A DNA stretch of 50,168 nt from CAYWVR01 sp964461715 (GTDB lineage Bacteria; Planctomycetota; Phycisphaerae; FEN-1346): NCBI GenBank assembly GCA_964461715.1, contig CAYWVR010000026.1:1-50168 (forward strand). The letters are read 5' to 3'. The notes beneath the pieces are model-generated. The model was given only the letters and a program-made list of their open reading frames with translations, had not been told where the DNA came from and searched no databases. A program made the translations under genes and the position numbers. How positions within the stretch are numbered: the first letter of the stretch is position 1; every line of letters starts with the position of its first letter. Of this stretch, positions 25,128 to 34,000 are shown piece by piece.

Positions 25128-26249
25128 TCACCAGTTGCCGACCCGTCCCTGGATGAGCACATCGTCCCCAACCGGCTCGATCGTCATGTCCTCCAGACGC
25201 CACGCGTCGTCCAGCGTCCGCGCGTCCGGTCCCGCCACGGGCCCGAGCGCGCCGCCCGCACCGAGGATTCGCGGACTGACGAAGACCATCAGCCGGTCGA
25301 CAAGACCCGCCGCGAAGACCGACCCGAACACCCCCGCGCCGCCCTCCACCAGCACCCGCGACATGCCGCGCCCCCCCAGGTCGCGCACCACGGCCTCGAC
25401 GTCGACGCCGACGGCGGCCTCAGGCACGGGCACGAGCGTGCATCCGACCGCTTCCAGCGCCGTGGCCCGTCCTCCCCGGCAGGCCGCATCGGTCGCGTAG
25501 ACGAGGACGGGCACGTCGCGCGCGCTTCGGGCGGGGTCGGCCGACGGGTCAATCGAGAGCTCCTCGTCCAGGACCACGCGGGTCGGCTGGCCGCGCTCCG
25601 GCAGGGGATGGGCGTGGCGCACCGTCAGCTCGGGCGTGTCGCGCCGGGCCGTGCCCGCGCCGACGAGAACGGCGTCGACGATGCGGCGGGTCTCGTGGAC
25701 GCGCCGGCGGCTCGCCTCGCCGGAAATCCAGCGGCTGTCGCCGGCGGCGTTGGCGATCCGCCCGTCGAGAGTCATGGCCCACTTTGCGATAACCAGGGGC
25801 AGCCCGGTGTCCTGACGCTTGAAATAGGCCGCGTTGCCGCGCCGGGCTTCCGTTTCGAGGACGCCCTTCGAAACCTCGACGCCCGCCTCGCGGAGCTTGG
25901 CCGCGCCCACGCCTGCCACCTTCGGAAACGGGTCCCCCGCGGCCACGACGACGCGGCGGATGCCCGCCTGGAGGATGGCATCGGTGCAGGGGGGCGTCTT
26001 GCCGTGGTGGCAGCAGGGCTCGAGGGTGACGTAGAGCTCCGCCCCGTGGGCCGCTTCACCGGCCGCCCGGAGGGCGGAGACCTCCGCGTGCGGGCCGCCG
26101 AAGCGGGCGTGGTAGCCCTCGCCGACGATCTCGTCATCCCGGACGACGACGCAGCCGACGGCCGGGTTCGGCTCGACACGGCCGATGCCCCGCGCGGCCA
26201 ACTCCACGGCCCGGGCCATGAACCGTTCGTCGCGGGAGGCGTCAGCCAC
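25128..26249 (-). CDS. ribD: Bifunctional riboflavin biosynthesis deaminase/reductase RibD
   Basis: This 373-residue enzyme carries out two steps of riboflavin synthesis. The N-terminal zinc deaminase has HAEVSAL (H54, E56) and PCCHHGKTPPC (C79 and C88), the standard zinc site. The C-terminal reductase domain (about 145-373) has KWAMTLDGRIA, SRWISGEASRRRVHETR, ILVGAGT-like VLVGAGTARRD and the closing VLVEGGAGVFGS. The start is GTG 26247-26249, which overlaps the end of lspA by eight bases, so ribD is the last gene of the dksA-lspA-ribD unit. No FMN riboswitch is visible upstream. Confidence 0.95.
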   Translation of the reverse strand: MADASRDERFMARAVELAARGIGRVEPNPAVGCVVVRDDEIVGEGYHARFGGPHAEVSALRAAGEAAHGAELYVTLEPCCHHGKTPPCTDAILQAGIRRVVVAAGDPFPKVAGVGAAKLREAGVEVSKGVLETEARRGNAAYFKRQDTGLPLVIAKWAMTLDGRIANAAGDSRWISGEASRRRVHETRRIVDAVLVGAGTARRDTPELTVRHAHPLPERGQPTRVVLDEELSIDPSADPARSARDVPVLVYATDAACRGGRATALEAVGCTLVPVPEAAVGVDVEAVVRDLGGRGMSRVLVEGGAGVFGSVFAAGLVDRLMVFVSPRILGAGGALGPVAGPDARTLDDAWRLEDMTIEPVGDDVLIQGRVGNW

Positions 26250-26859
26250 GGGACCGCTCCGCCTTCTGCTTCGGGGCGCCGCGGTCTGTCGCTGCGGAGG
26301 GGGCGAAGATCGAGACGATCGCCACGGTCACCACGCCGACCACCAGGTACACGTCGGCCAGGTTGAAGACGTACGGCCAGCCGAGTTCCCTCCCGGCTAC
26401 CTCCACGCTTCCGACGAACTGGATGAAGTCGCGGACGTACCCAAAAACCAACCGGTCGTACAGGTTGCCGAGCGCGCCGGCCAGCACCAGGCCGCACGCC
26501 ACGTGCAGCCATCGCTGCCGGGCCCGGCTCGTGGCGAAAAGGTAGAAGATCAGGCCGCAGGTCGCGATGGTCAAAAGAGCCGTGGCGATGCGGCCTCCGG
26601 CGGCCCCGAGGCCGAGCATCTCGCCGAAGTTGAGGCCGAAGACGATGCCCAAGTTCTGGCTGGTGCCGAGCTGGAGCCAGCCCGGGATGAGGACATACGG
26701 GTCACCTTGGTGAAAGGGGTCGGGCGGCGGGCCGAGCCCGTGCCACGCGAGGCTCTTGCTCGCAAGGTCGCCCGCGAGACCCAACCCCGTGGTCAACCAG
26801 AGGCACAGATGGGCGGCGGGCCGACCTAGAGCAGGCCCTTTTCCTGGCGTCTCTTGCAT
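26242..26859 (-). CDS. lspA: Lipoprotein signal peptidase (signal peptidase II)
   Basis: This 205-residue inner-membrane aspartic protease removes signal peptides from diacylglyceryl-modified prolipoproteins. The catalytic Asp residues are D135 in GNLYDRLVFGYVRDFI and D169 in FNLADVYLVVG; QNLGIVFGL around 68-76 is the conserved substrate-loop region. Four membrane helices are visible. It is longer than the usual 150-180 residues because of an N-terminal lead and a loop near 48-66. The ATG at 26857-26859 lies inside dksA (34-base overlap), implying translational coupling. The many lipoproteins in this window are its expected substrates. Confidence 0.93.
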   Translation of the reverse strand: MQETPGKGPALGRPAAHLCLWLTTGLGLAGDLASKSLAWHGLGPPPDPFHQGDPYVLIPGWLQLGTSQNLGIVFGLNFGEMLGLGAAGGRIATALLTIATCGLIFYLFATSRARQRWLHVACGLVLAGALGNLYDRLVFGYVRDFIQFVGSVEVAGRELGWPYVFNLADVYLVVGVVTVAIVSIFAPSAATDRGAPKQKAERSRG

Positions 26860-27203
26860 TCGATGCAGAACTTCGCGTGCGGCTTGGCTTTGAGGCGGGC
26901 CTTCGGGATCGCGTCCTCGCACGAGACGCACTTGCCATACTCCTTCGTCTCGATCCGGTCGAGGGCCTCGTCGATCTCCTGGAGAGTGGCCTGCTCCGTC
27001 TCGATGAGGCCGAGCGTGAACTCCTGCTCGTAGTTGTCGGAGCCGACGTCGGCCATGTCGAGCGGCATCTTGGAAAGGTCGCCGGAGGCGTCCTGGCGGT
27101 TCTTTTCGAGGGCGGCTCGCTCCAGCGCCGTCATGTCACCCATGAGGAGACGGCGTTTCTGGAGCAGCAGTTTCCGGAACTGCTCGAGTTCTTTAGCTCG
27201 CAT
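26826..27203 (-). CDS. DksA/TraR family zinc-finger protein
   Basis: This 125-residue protein has a coiled-coil N-terminal half (about 1-85) and a C4 zinc finger: C92-x2-C95-x17-C113-x2-C116, inside KEYGKCVSCEDAIPKARL...FCIECK. The family binds the RNA polymerase secondary channel (DksA) or is sporulation/stress related (TraR, YteA-like). The Asp-rich tip of true DksA is not obvious here, so it may be a general TraR/DksA paralogue. AGGGAAGCTTCCGC lies before the ATG. It is first in the unit with lspA and ribD and has the strongest promoter in the region, at 27257-27285. Confidence 0.9.
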   Translation of the reverse strand: MRAKELEQFRKLLLQKRRLLMGDMTALERAALEKNRQDASGDLSKMPLDMADVGSDNYEQEFTLGLIETEQATLQEIDEALDRIETKEYGKCVSCEDAIPKARLKAKPHAKFCIECKRRQEKGLL

Positions 27204-27256
27204 GCGGAAGCTTCCCTTCTCCCTGTGCGGCTCGGTCCAGCCTGCGAAAGCACAGC

Positions 27257-27285
27257 AGTATAGACACGCTCCGCGCCGCTGTCAA
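27257..27285 (-). promoter_or_regulatory. Strong sigma-70 promoter of the dksA-lspA-ribD unit
   Basis: Read leftwards: TTGACA (27280-27285, consensus), 17 bases, TATACT (27257-27262, one mismatch). Transcription would begin near 27250, giving a leader of about 47 bases before the ATG at 27203. It is back to back with the murI promoter. Confidence 0.88.
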
Positions 27286-27353
27286 GCTGGCGCGACACGT
27301 CTTTTTGAGGTCTTCAGACAGGGCTCCTCCGCAGGCCTCGCGGGCCTCGGGCC

Positions 27354-27381
27354 TTGACTTGGCGGGCCCCGGCCCTATCAT
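27354..27381 (+). promoter_or_regulatory. Sigma-70 promoter of the murI operon
   Basis: TTGACT (27354-27359), a 16-base spacer and TATCAT (27376-27381) are each one mismatch from consensus. The expected start is near 27388, about 39 bases before murI, whose ribosome site AGGAAGG follows. Confidence 0.8.
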
Positions 27382-27426
27382 TTTCGGCACGGTAACGCGC
27401 GTATATCGACCAGGAAGGCGGCGGGC

Positions 27427-28296
27427 ATGAGGCGCCCCATCGGGGTCTTCGACTCGGGTTTGGGGGGCCTAACGGTCGTCCGGGCCCTGCGTCTACGCCT
27501 CCCGGCCGAGCGGCTCGTGTATTTCGGCGATACCGCCCGCGTCCCCTACGGGATCAAGAGCAGCGAGACGGTCACCCGGTTCGCCCTCGAAGACGGGGCG
27601 TTCCTCTGCCGCTGGGACCCCAAGTACTTGATCGTGGCGTGCAACACGATGAGCGCGGCGGCGATGCCGGCCTTGGCCCGGCGGTTCGGGATGCCGATGT
27701 GCGGCGTGATCGAGCCCGGGGCCCGGGCGGCGGTTCGCGAAGCGAAGGGGCGGCCCATAGGCGTTATCGGCACCGAGGCCACCATCGCCAGCGGGGCATA
27801 TCGAGACGCGATCCGGCGGGTCGACCCGACCGCCATGATCGCCGAGAAGGCCTGCCCGCTCCTCGTGCCGCTGGTCGAGGAGGGGCGGCGCGAAGGCGAC
27901 CGGCTGGTCCGCATGGCCCTCGAGGAGTACCTGGCGCCGCTGGCGGAGGCGGGCATCGGGGCCTTGGTGCTCGGATGCACGCATTACCCGCTCCTGGTGG
28001 GCGCGATTCGCGAGACGCTCGGCCCGGAGGTGGCTTTGGTCGACTCCGCCGAGGTCGTGGCCGAGGAGGTGGCGGGAGCCCTCGAACGCCAGGGCCTGAT
28101 GAACGAAGGCGGCGACGGCCGGGTCCGATGGTTCGTCAGCGACAACCCGGCCCGATTCCGCGACGTCGGGTGTCGGTTCCTGGGCGAGGCTATCGACGTG
28201 GTAACGCTCGTGCCGCCCGAAATCTTTTTCAAGTGGCCGGCGGCTGATTCCGAGGAGCGAACGTGCGGGTGCACGATGAGGGAGGATGTGCCGTGA
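27427..28296 (+). CDS. murI: Glutamate racemase
   Basis: MurI (289 residues) interconverts L- and D-glutamate for peptidoglycan without a cofactor, using two Cys residues. They are visible as C72 in VACNTMSAA and C184 in VLGCTHYPLL. The N-terminus PIGVFDSGLGGLTVV and the YFGDTARVPYG block are diagnostic. The last 25 residues (after FFKWPAADSEE) extend beyond the usual end. AGGAAGG precedes the ATG. Its stop codon overlaps the ATG of the HEAT-repeat lipoprotein by one base, so the two are coupled. A peptidoglycan wall is therefore expected in this organism. Confidence 0.95.
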   Translation: MRRPIGVFDSGLGGLTVVRALRLRLPAERLVYFGDTARVPYGIKSSETVTRFALEDGAFLCRWDPKYLIVACNTMSAAAMPALARRFGMPMCGVIEPGARAAVREAKGRPIGVIGTEATIASGAYRDAIRRVDPTAMIAEKACPLLVPLVEEGRREGDRLVRMALEEYLAPLAEAGIGALVLGCTHYPLLVGAIRETLGPEVALVDSAEVVAEEVAGALERQGLMNEGGDGRVRWFVSDNPARFRDVGCRFLGEAIDVVTLVPPEIFFKWPAADSEERTCGCTMREDVP

Positions 28297-29030
28297 TGGA
28301 GCGACGGGCGGCATTGGGAATGGGGGCCGCGATGCTGGTGGTCGCCTGCGGGGGCTGCAAGTCGCTGAGCACGCGCGTGGCGGAGGTCGGATGCGGCGAG
28401 CCGGACCTGCGGCGGGAGGCCGTCCTGGCCATCGGCGAGGACCGCCGGGCCCAGGATGCCCCGAAGGTCATCCGCATGCTCATCCTCGTGGCCCGGAACG
28501 ATCACGACCCTATGGTCCGGGCCGCCGCGGCGCGGGCCCTGGGCGGAATCGAGGGCGAGGACGTTGTCGCCACGCTCGTCCATGTCCTCGGGAACGATCC
28601 GAGTCCCTATGTTCGATCCGACGCGGCCCACGCCCTGGGGCGGAACGCCCACCCCGATGGCCTCGACCCGCTGATCGATGCGTTCCGCAGCGACGCGGAC
28701 CTGGACGTCCGCCTGGCTGCCGCCGACGGCCTCTCGGGCTACCGCGACCTGAAGGCGGTCGACGCCCTGATCGAGGGGCTTCGGGCCGATCGCATCTCCG
28801 TTGCCCACAAGGCCTGGGAGAGCCTCCGCTATATGACCGGCCAGGGCCTGCCGCGTGATCCGGGCTACTGGCAGAACTTCCTCGCCTCGACCGACGAGCC
28901 GTTCGCCCGCTACGGGCGGCCCCCGCGCCTTCCCAAGGGTGTGAGCCAGCGCCCGCACATGACGCAGACGGTGGGAGGCTTCCTCCAGGGCCTCTTCGAG
29001 GAGGATCCGCGGGCCGCCGAGCTGAAGTGA
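28296..29030 (+). CDS. HEAT-repeat lipoprotein
   Basis: This 244-residue exported protein has a basic N-terminus, a hydrophobic segment and a lipobox ending VVAC (C18), or CGGC (C21). It is followed by HEAT-like repeats: PDLRREAVLAIGE, DPMVRAAAARALGGI, SPYVRSDAAHALGR, DLDVRLAAADGLSGY. These form a curved alpha-solenoid that usually serves as a protein-binding scaffold. The C-terminal 60 residues are non-repetitive (RYMTGQGLPRDPGYWQNFL), a segment often found after HEAT repeats in planctomycete lipoproteins. ATG 28296 overlaps the murI stop; GGAGG lies ten bases upstream. The partner is unknown. Confidence 0.82.
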   Translation: MERRAALGMGAAMLVVACGGCKSLSTRVAEVGCGEPDLRREAVLAIGEDRRAQDAPKVIRMLILVARNDHDPMVRAAAARALGGIEGEDVVATLVHVLGNDPSPYVRSDAAHALGRNAHPDGLDPLIDAFRSDADLDVRLAAADGLSGYRDLKAVDALIEGLRADRISVAHKAWESLRYMTGQGLPRDPGYWQNFLASTDEPFARYGRPPRLPKGVSQRPHMTQTVGGFLQGLFEEDPRAAELK

Positions 29031-29058
29031 GCCGCCGCCGGGGAAGGGGAGGATCGGC

Positions 29059-30006
29059 GTGAAAGCCTGCGTCTTCGACGGCGAACGCGTCTGTGTCGAT
29101 CCAGATTGGCCCGACCCCGCCGCCGCGCCCGGCGAGGTCCGCGTGGCGGTCCGTCTGGCGGGCGTCTGCCGCACCGACCTCGAGATCATCAAGGGCTACA
29201 TGGACTTCCGCGGCGTGCTCGGCCACGAGTTCGTCGGCACGGCGCTCGAAGGACCGCTGGCGGGCCGGCGCGTCGTGGGGGCCATCAACTGCGCGTGTGG
29301 GACGTGCGACCTTTGCCGCCGGGGCCTCCCGGCCCACTGCCGCAATCGCACCGTCCTCGGCATCGCGAGCCGCGACGGAGCGTTCGCCGAACGTTTGGTC
29401 CTGCCGACGGCGAACCTCTTCCCCGTGCCCGACGGCGTGCCGGACGAAAGGGCCGTCTACGCCGAGCTCCTGGCCGCGGCGATCCAAGTGACGCGGCAGG
29501 TGGCGGTGCCGCCCCGGGAACGGGCGCTCGTGCTGGGCGACGGGCGTCTAGGCCAACTCGTGGCCCAGGTGCTGCGGGCCGCCGACGCGAAGGTGCTCGT
29601 CATCGGACGGGAGCCCGGCAAGCTGGCCCTCCTGCGGGACCTCGGCATCGACGCGGTGACCCTGGGGGAGGCGGGCGAGGGCGGCGATTTCCCCTTCGTC
29701 GTCGAGTGCACCGGGTCGGCCCGGGGCGTGGAGACGGCCCTCGAGTACGTCCGTCCGCGCGGCACGGTCGTCCTCAAGAGCACGGTGGCCGATACGACGG
29801 GGCTGAACCTGGCGCCGCTCGTGGTGAACGAGGTGACGGTGGTGGGCTCGCGGTGTGGCCCGATGGACGCGGCGGTGGAGATGCTGGCGAGGGGCGACGT
29901 CCGGGTCGAGCCGTTAACGACCGCCGTCTACTCGCTCGACGAAGCCATGACGGCGCTCGAAGCCGCCGGCCTCCCCGAGGCGATCAAGGTCCTCATCCGA
30001 CCCTAG
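29059..30006 (+). CDS. Zinc-dependent alcohol dehydrogenase-like protein
   Basis: This 315-residue member of the MDR superfamily has the catalytic zinc ligands C37 in GVCRTD and H56-E57 in GHEFVG. The structural zinc site is the classical CxxCxxCx7C (C80, C83, C86, C94). The Rossmann part reads ALVLGDGRLGQLVAQVL, where the expected GxGxxG is LGDGRLG. It probably oxidises or reduces an alcohol/aldehyde with NAD(P); the substrate is unknown. It is somewhat shorter than the usual 340-350 residues. GGGAGGATCGGC precedes GTG 29059. It sits between the HEAT lipoprotein and queC in one plus-strand run. Confidence 0.87.
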   Translation: MKACVFDGERVCVDPDWPDPAAAPGEVRVAVRLAGVCRTDLEIIKGYMDFRGVLGHEFVGTALEGPLAGRRVVGAINCACGTCDLCRRGLPAHCRNRTVLGIASRDGAFAERLVLPTANLFPVPDGVPDERAVYAELLAAAIQVTRQVAVPPRERALVLGDGRLGQLVAQVLRAADAKVLVIGREPGKLALLRDLGIDAVTLGEAGEGGDFPFVVECTGSARGVETALEYVRPRGTVVLKSTVADTTGLNLAPLVVNEVTVVGSRCGPMDAAVEMLARGDVRVEPLTTAVYSLDEAMTALEAAGLPEAIKVLIRP

Positions 30007-30021
30007 GACGAAGGGGTGACG

Positions 30022-30699
30022 ATGACCGAGACGCGGAAGCGGGCCGTCGTTCTCGTGAGCGGGGGCATGGATTCGTGTGTGGCGGCGGCGTGGGCGGCGG
30101 GGCGGTACCGTCTGGCCCTGCTTCACGTCGACTACGGCCAGCGGACCGAAGGACGCGAGCGGGCCAGTTTCCGCGCCCTGGTCGAGCACTTTCGCCCGGT
30201 GGCTTCACGCATCGTCGCGGCCCCGTGGCTCGGCGAGTTCGGCGGGAGCAGCCTGACCGACGTATCGCAGACGGTTCCCTCGGACGATCGGCCCGGCGAG
30301 GTCCCGAGCACCTACGTGCCCTTCCGCAACGCCAACTTCCTCGCGATCGCCACCGCCTGGGCCGAGACGATCGCCGCCGAGCGCATCATCATCGGGGCGG
30401 TCGAGCAGGATGCCCCTGGCTATCCCGACTGCCGCCCGGCGTTCTATGAGGCGGCGAACCGGCTCATCGAGCTGGGGACGCGGCCCGAGACGCACGTCGT
30501 TGTCGAGACGCCGATCCTCGGCCTCTCGAAGGCCGAGGTGGTGCGGATGGGGGACAAGCTCGGCGCGCCGCTCGAAGCGACGTGGTCGTGTTACCGGAGC
30601 GAGACGATGCCTTGCCGGGACTGCGCGAGCTGCCGACGCCGCGAGGAGGCGTTCCGGGAGGCGGGCGTGCCGGACCCGCTTCGTCGCGCCCAAGTCTGA
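30022..30699 (+). CDS. queC: 7-cyano-7-deazaguanine synthase (QueC)
   Basis: QueC (225 residues) makes preQ0 from 7-carboxy-7-deazaguanine with ammonia and ATP, for queuosine-type tRNA modification. The PP-loop is LVSGGMDSCV (SGGMDS at 13-18). YVPFRNANFLAIATAWAE and ETPILGLSKAEVVRMG are family blocks. The zinc site is C190, C198, C201, C204 in the C-terminus. I chose ATG 30022 over GTG 30016, because GAAGGGG sits properly before it. No other queuosine genes are in the window. A hairpin without a T-run follows at 30712-30742. Confidence 0.95.
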   Translation: MTETRKRAVVLVSGGMDSCVAAAWAAGRYRLALLHVDYGQRTEGRERASFRALVEHFRPVASRIVAAPWLGEFGGSSLTDVSQTVPSDDRPGEVPSTYVPFRNANFLAIATAWAETIAAERIIIGAVEQDAPGYPDCRPAFYEAANRLIELGTRPETHVVVETPILGLSKAEVVRMGDKLGAPLEATWSCYRSETMPCRDCASCRRREEAFREAGVPDPLRRAQV

Positions 30700-30711
30700 G
30701 CGCAATAAGAT

Positions 30712-30742
30712 CGGTGCAGGCCGGGCGCCCCGACCTGCACCG
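30712..30742. terminator. Hairpin downstream of queC, weak bidirectional terminator candidate
   Basis: CGGTGCAGG (30712-30720) pairs perfectly with CCTGCACCG (30734-30742) around a 13-base loop. On the plus strand GGTTCA follows, with no T-run. On the minus strand ATCTTATT follows, so it could end transcription from the small-RNA promoter to the right. Its termination ability is uncertain. Confidence 0.4.
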
Positions 30743-30841
30743 GGTTCAGGCGATGAGCCCATCGCGCGTGCGTACGTTCTCTGACTCAGAACATCCACGA
30801 CAAAACGACATGTCCGTTTCACGACGCGTCGTGTGCGTCCC

Positions 30842-30968
30842 GGAAGGAGGGCGCCCGCTCGCATGCGTCGGCGGCCCGCCACGGCAGGATGGCCGAGATG
30901 CGTCGCGGCCGTCTGCCACGCCGCCCGCCGAACCTGTGGGTGGTTTCGCGCGGCGCCTTGTGCCTTCC
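30842..30968 (-). ncRNA. Candidate structured small RNA (rod-like, 6S-like shape)
   Basis: No believable ORF occupies this gap, yet a near-consensus promoter fires leftwards into it with a start at about 30968. The predicted transcript begins GGAAGG and pairs with CCTTCC 127 bases later. Inside are further complementary arms (GGCGCC/GGCGCC, CGC/GCG), an asymmetric internal bubble, then GGCGGC/GCCGCC, GGCAG/CTGCC and an apical GGCCG/CGGCC with a 10-base loop. The shape recalls 6S RNA but is shorter than usual. Signatures of SRP, RNase P and tmRNA are absent. Folding was done by eye. The 3' end could instead lie at a later hairpin with TTTT near 30806, or at 30712. Confidence 0.5.
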
Positions 30969-30974
30969 AAGGGT

Positions 30975-31002
30975 ACTATACCCACGTTCGGGCCCCTGTC
31001 AA
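30975..31002 (-). promoter_or_regulatory. Strong sigma-70 promoter in the queC / AsmA gap
   Basis: Read leftwards: TTGACA (30997-31002, consensus), 16 bases, TATAGT (30975-30980, one mismatch). It lies after the stop of the AsmA-like gene and points into a stretch with no coding gene on that strand, which is the main reason for proposing the small RNA at 30842-30968. Confidence 0.8.
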
Positions 31003-31042
31003 ATGGCTCCCGGCAGATATGTTCGGCGGCGCTGTTGGGCGG

Positions 31043-34000
31043 TCATTTGGGCTTCGGCTCGGTTTCCCGGGGGGCGGCCTCTTTCGGCTTGAGAAGGCCC
31101 TCGATCAGGTCGCGCAAAGGATGCTTGGGTTCGTCGGGCGTCGGGGTTTCGGCACCCCCTTCGGGCGGCGGGGATTCGCCGGGCCCTTCGACCGGGGGCG
31201 GGGACTCGTTGCCCTCGCCCGGCTTTTTGAAGAGGTCCTTCAGCAGGTCGCCGACGTTCTCCAGGCTGCGGCCGCCCTGCAGGAACGTGTCGCGCACGGC
31301 GTTGATGGCCTCGGGAAGAATCCGTTCCTTCGCGAGGTTGGGTTCGGTGACGGTACCCGTCAGCGGGATGCGGATGAAGACGTCCGTGAAGAGGCCGTCC
31401 TCCGTCAAGGGTACCCCGACGCGTTGCAACAGTCCCTCGGTCAGCGGGAAGATGACCACGGTGTCGAGCGTGTGGTCCAAGCCCACGGAGCCGTCGATCT
31501 TCAGCGTGTAGCCGGCGTCGCGGAAGGCGGGGTCCCGCAAGGTCACGCTCTGGTTCTCCATGTGGAACCGGCCATTCTCCAGGTGAATCGGGACGGGGCC
31601 GAAGTTCGTGGGCTCGGCGATGGGGCCTCCCTCGGCCTCCTGGTTCTCGGGTGTGGCGCCGCCGCCCAGGAGCCGCCCGAGGGGACTCTCTCCCTGGCCC
31701 GCCTTGACCCCGAAGAACTTGCGCAACGCGTCGAGCGGGCCCTTGAGCTCCGCCTTGTAGCCCACGACCGAGAGTTTGCCCAGGAGGAGCCCCTCCGTTC
31801 GAATCAGGTCGCCGAACGGGAGGTCCGCCTGCCTCAGGTCCACCTGGAGCCGGCCGCCCTCCTTGAGGGTGTAGCCGAGCAGGGGGCTCATGTAGACGAG
31901 CAGCTTCTCGGCCACCTTGCCCTCCATGCGCACATCCCTGACGATCTGCGTCGGCTGATCCAGCCGGTAGCGGATCGGGGCCTCCGTCAGGTCGACGACC
32001 CCGTCCAGGCGCACGACGCCTTCGTTGACGCGGATTTCGGACGGCGTCTCCGGCCGCGTGACCTGAATGCGGCCGTTGCCCAGGCGCCACGCGATGAGGC
32101 CCTGGTCCCCCACGAGGCCCTCATACTCGAACGTTCCGATCTGGATCGACCCGTTGCCGGTCAGGCCGGCGACCTGCTCCGCGAGCGTCTCGGCACCGGC
32201 GGGAATCGTCCCCGAGACGTCCGCGTGGACAGTCCAGATGTCCCGGAGGACCAGCCCTTCGGGCAGGCGGTCGCCGAAGATGCGGGCAGCGCTCGCCCCG
32301 TTGATTTCGAGGGCGGCGTCGCTCCGGATGCTTGTGGCTCCCTTTCCGAAGGCCGCGCCACCCTTAATCGTGCCGCTCACGAGGCGGCTTCGGATGTCGA
32401 CGAGGTTGACGCCCAACTGCTTCTGGTCGCGGACGTAGAGGACGTCCATCGGGACGACGACCTCGCTCTCGGTGATCTCAATCTCGCTGTCGGCCAGGTA
32501 CACGTCCAGGTCCCGTGCCTTGAGCGTTCCCTTGCCGGTCACGCGCTGGCCCTCGGTGGCGACACGGCCGTCGAAGTGGGCGGTGCCGGCCATGCGGGAG
32601 CCCGGCGATAGGAGGCCAAAAGTGGCGAGCAGATCGGTCATCTCGGCGAAGCGAAGATGGGCCTCGGCCCCACCGTCGGCGGTGAGATCGTCTTCGGCCA
32701 GGGCCAAGTGGAGATCGGTGACGGTGACCGTCGTGCCGGGACCGGTGGCTTCGATCTTCGGGACCCGGATGTCGCGGCTACCGTCTTTCGTGGTCGTCGT
32801 GGTCAGAAGCGCGGTCACGTGGAGGTCGCCGACGGCCTTGGGGGCGACCGGATCCTCGCCTTCGCCCGTCGCGGGGGCGTAAGTGAGGTCGGAGGTCGAG
32901 GCGGCGAAGTCGGCCTCCATCGTGCGGCCGAGGGTGCCGTCGGCATGGGCCGTGAGGGTCCACGTCCCGGTGGCCCCGGGCGGCGGCTGGTCGCGGAGCC
33001 TGGCGATCCGCTGGGCGAGCGGCCCGACGTCGCCGCTCCCCGTGACCTCGGCGTCCAGCGACCATTCGGGCGAGGCGCGGCGAAGATCGGCCTTGGCGGT
33101 GAGACGTCCCGCCGCAAACGTAACCTTGGCCTCGGGCACCGTCACGGAAGCCAACGCCTCCTCCTTGTCGAACCCAAGGTCGGCCGTGGCGGACAGGGCT
33201 ACGCGCGGCTCCTCCCACAGGAGGTCGGCCTCCCCGGTCTCGGCGTCGGTCGTGCCGTAGGCGAAGTCCGTGAGCGTGCCGTCGGCCGTCGCGGTGACGC
33301 CTTCGCCATAGGTTCCGCGGGTCGTTACGGTGCCGCCGAACGTGCCGGTCAGGCGCATGCCCCCGAGATCGAAGAACTGGGCGACCTGGTCGACAGCCGC
33401 AGCCAGGTCGACGTCGGCCAGGAGCTTGAAGTCCTCCAGCGAGCCGGACCCGTCCAGAAAGCCGAAGGGGCCGGTGGCGCGGATCTGGCGGGCCCTGAAG
33501 TCGGTGGCGGGCCGGAGGACGTCGGCCCGGACCTCGATGGGATCGAGGGCGAGCTCTCGTCCCTCGCGCGTGCCCTGGACGTTCGTGACGTCGGCCGTTA
33601 CGAGCAGGGCCGGGCCGCCGTCCTCGGTTCGCATCGTGACTTCGGCGTTCAGCGTGCCGCTCGTCACCTCGGTGTTCTCCTTCAGGTGCAGCGTCTCGGG
33701 CAGCATGGAAGCGAGGCGGGCCAAGTCGACGGTCAATTTGGCCGTGCCGCCCTCGGCCGGCGCTGCGTCTTGGGCCTTCTCGCCGCCTTCGGGCATGAGG
33801 AAGTGGCCGGAGGCCTTTGCCCGTACGACGGGGCTCTCGATCGTGAAATCCTCGACCTTCAGAACGTCGTTTTCGGTGATGGCGCGGAAGGCGAGCTGAA
33901 CTTTGTCCATGTGGACCGTGTCGCCGCTCAGTGCCTTCCCGGTCATCTTCAGGTCGCGCAGGGTCCAGCCTCCCTCGGCTTCGAAGGCACCGTTGCGCTC

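Noticed and set aside
30746..30985. 79-codon minus-strand ORF in the queC/AsmA gap
   Set aside because: Its ATG lies upstream of the predicted transcription start of the strong promoter there, it has no ribosome site, and its composition is that of shadow sequence; a structured RNA explains the region better.
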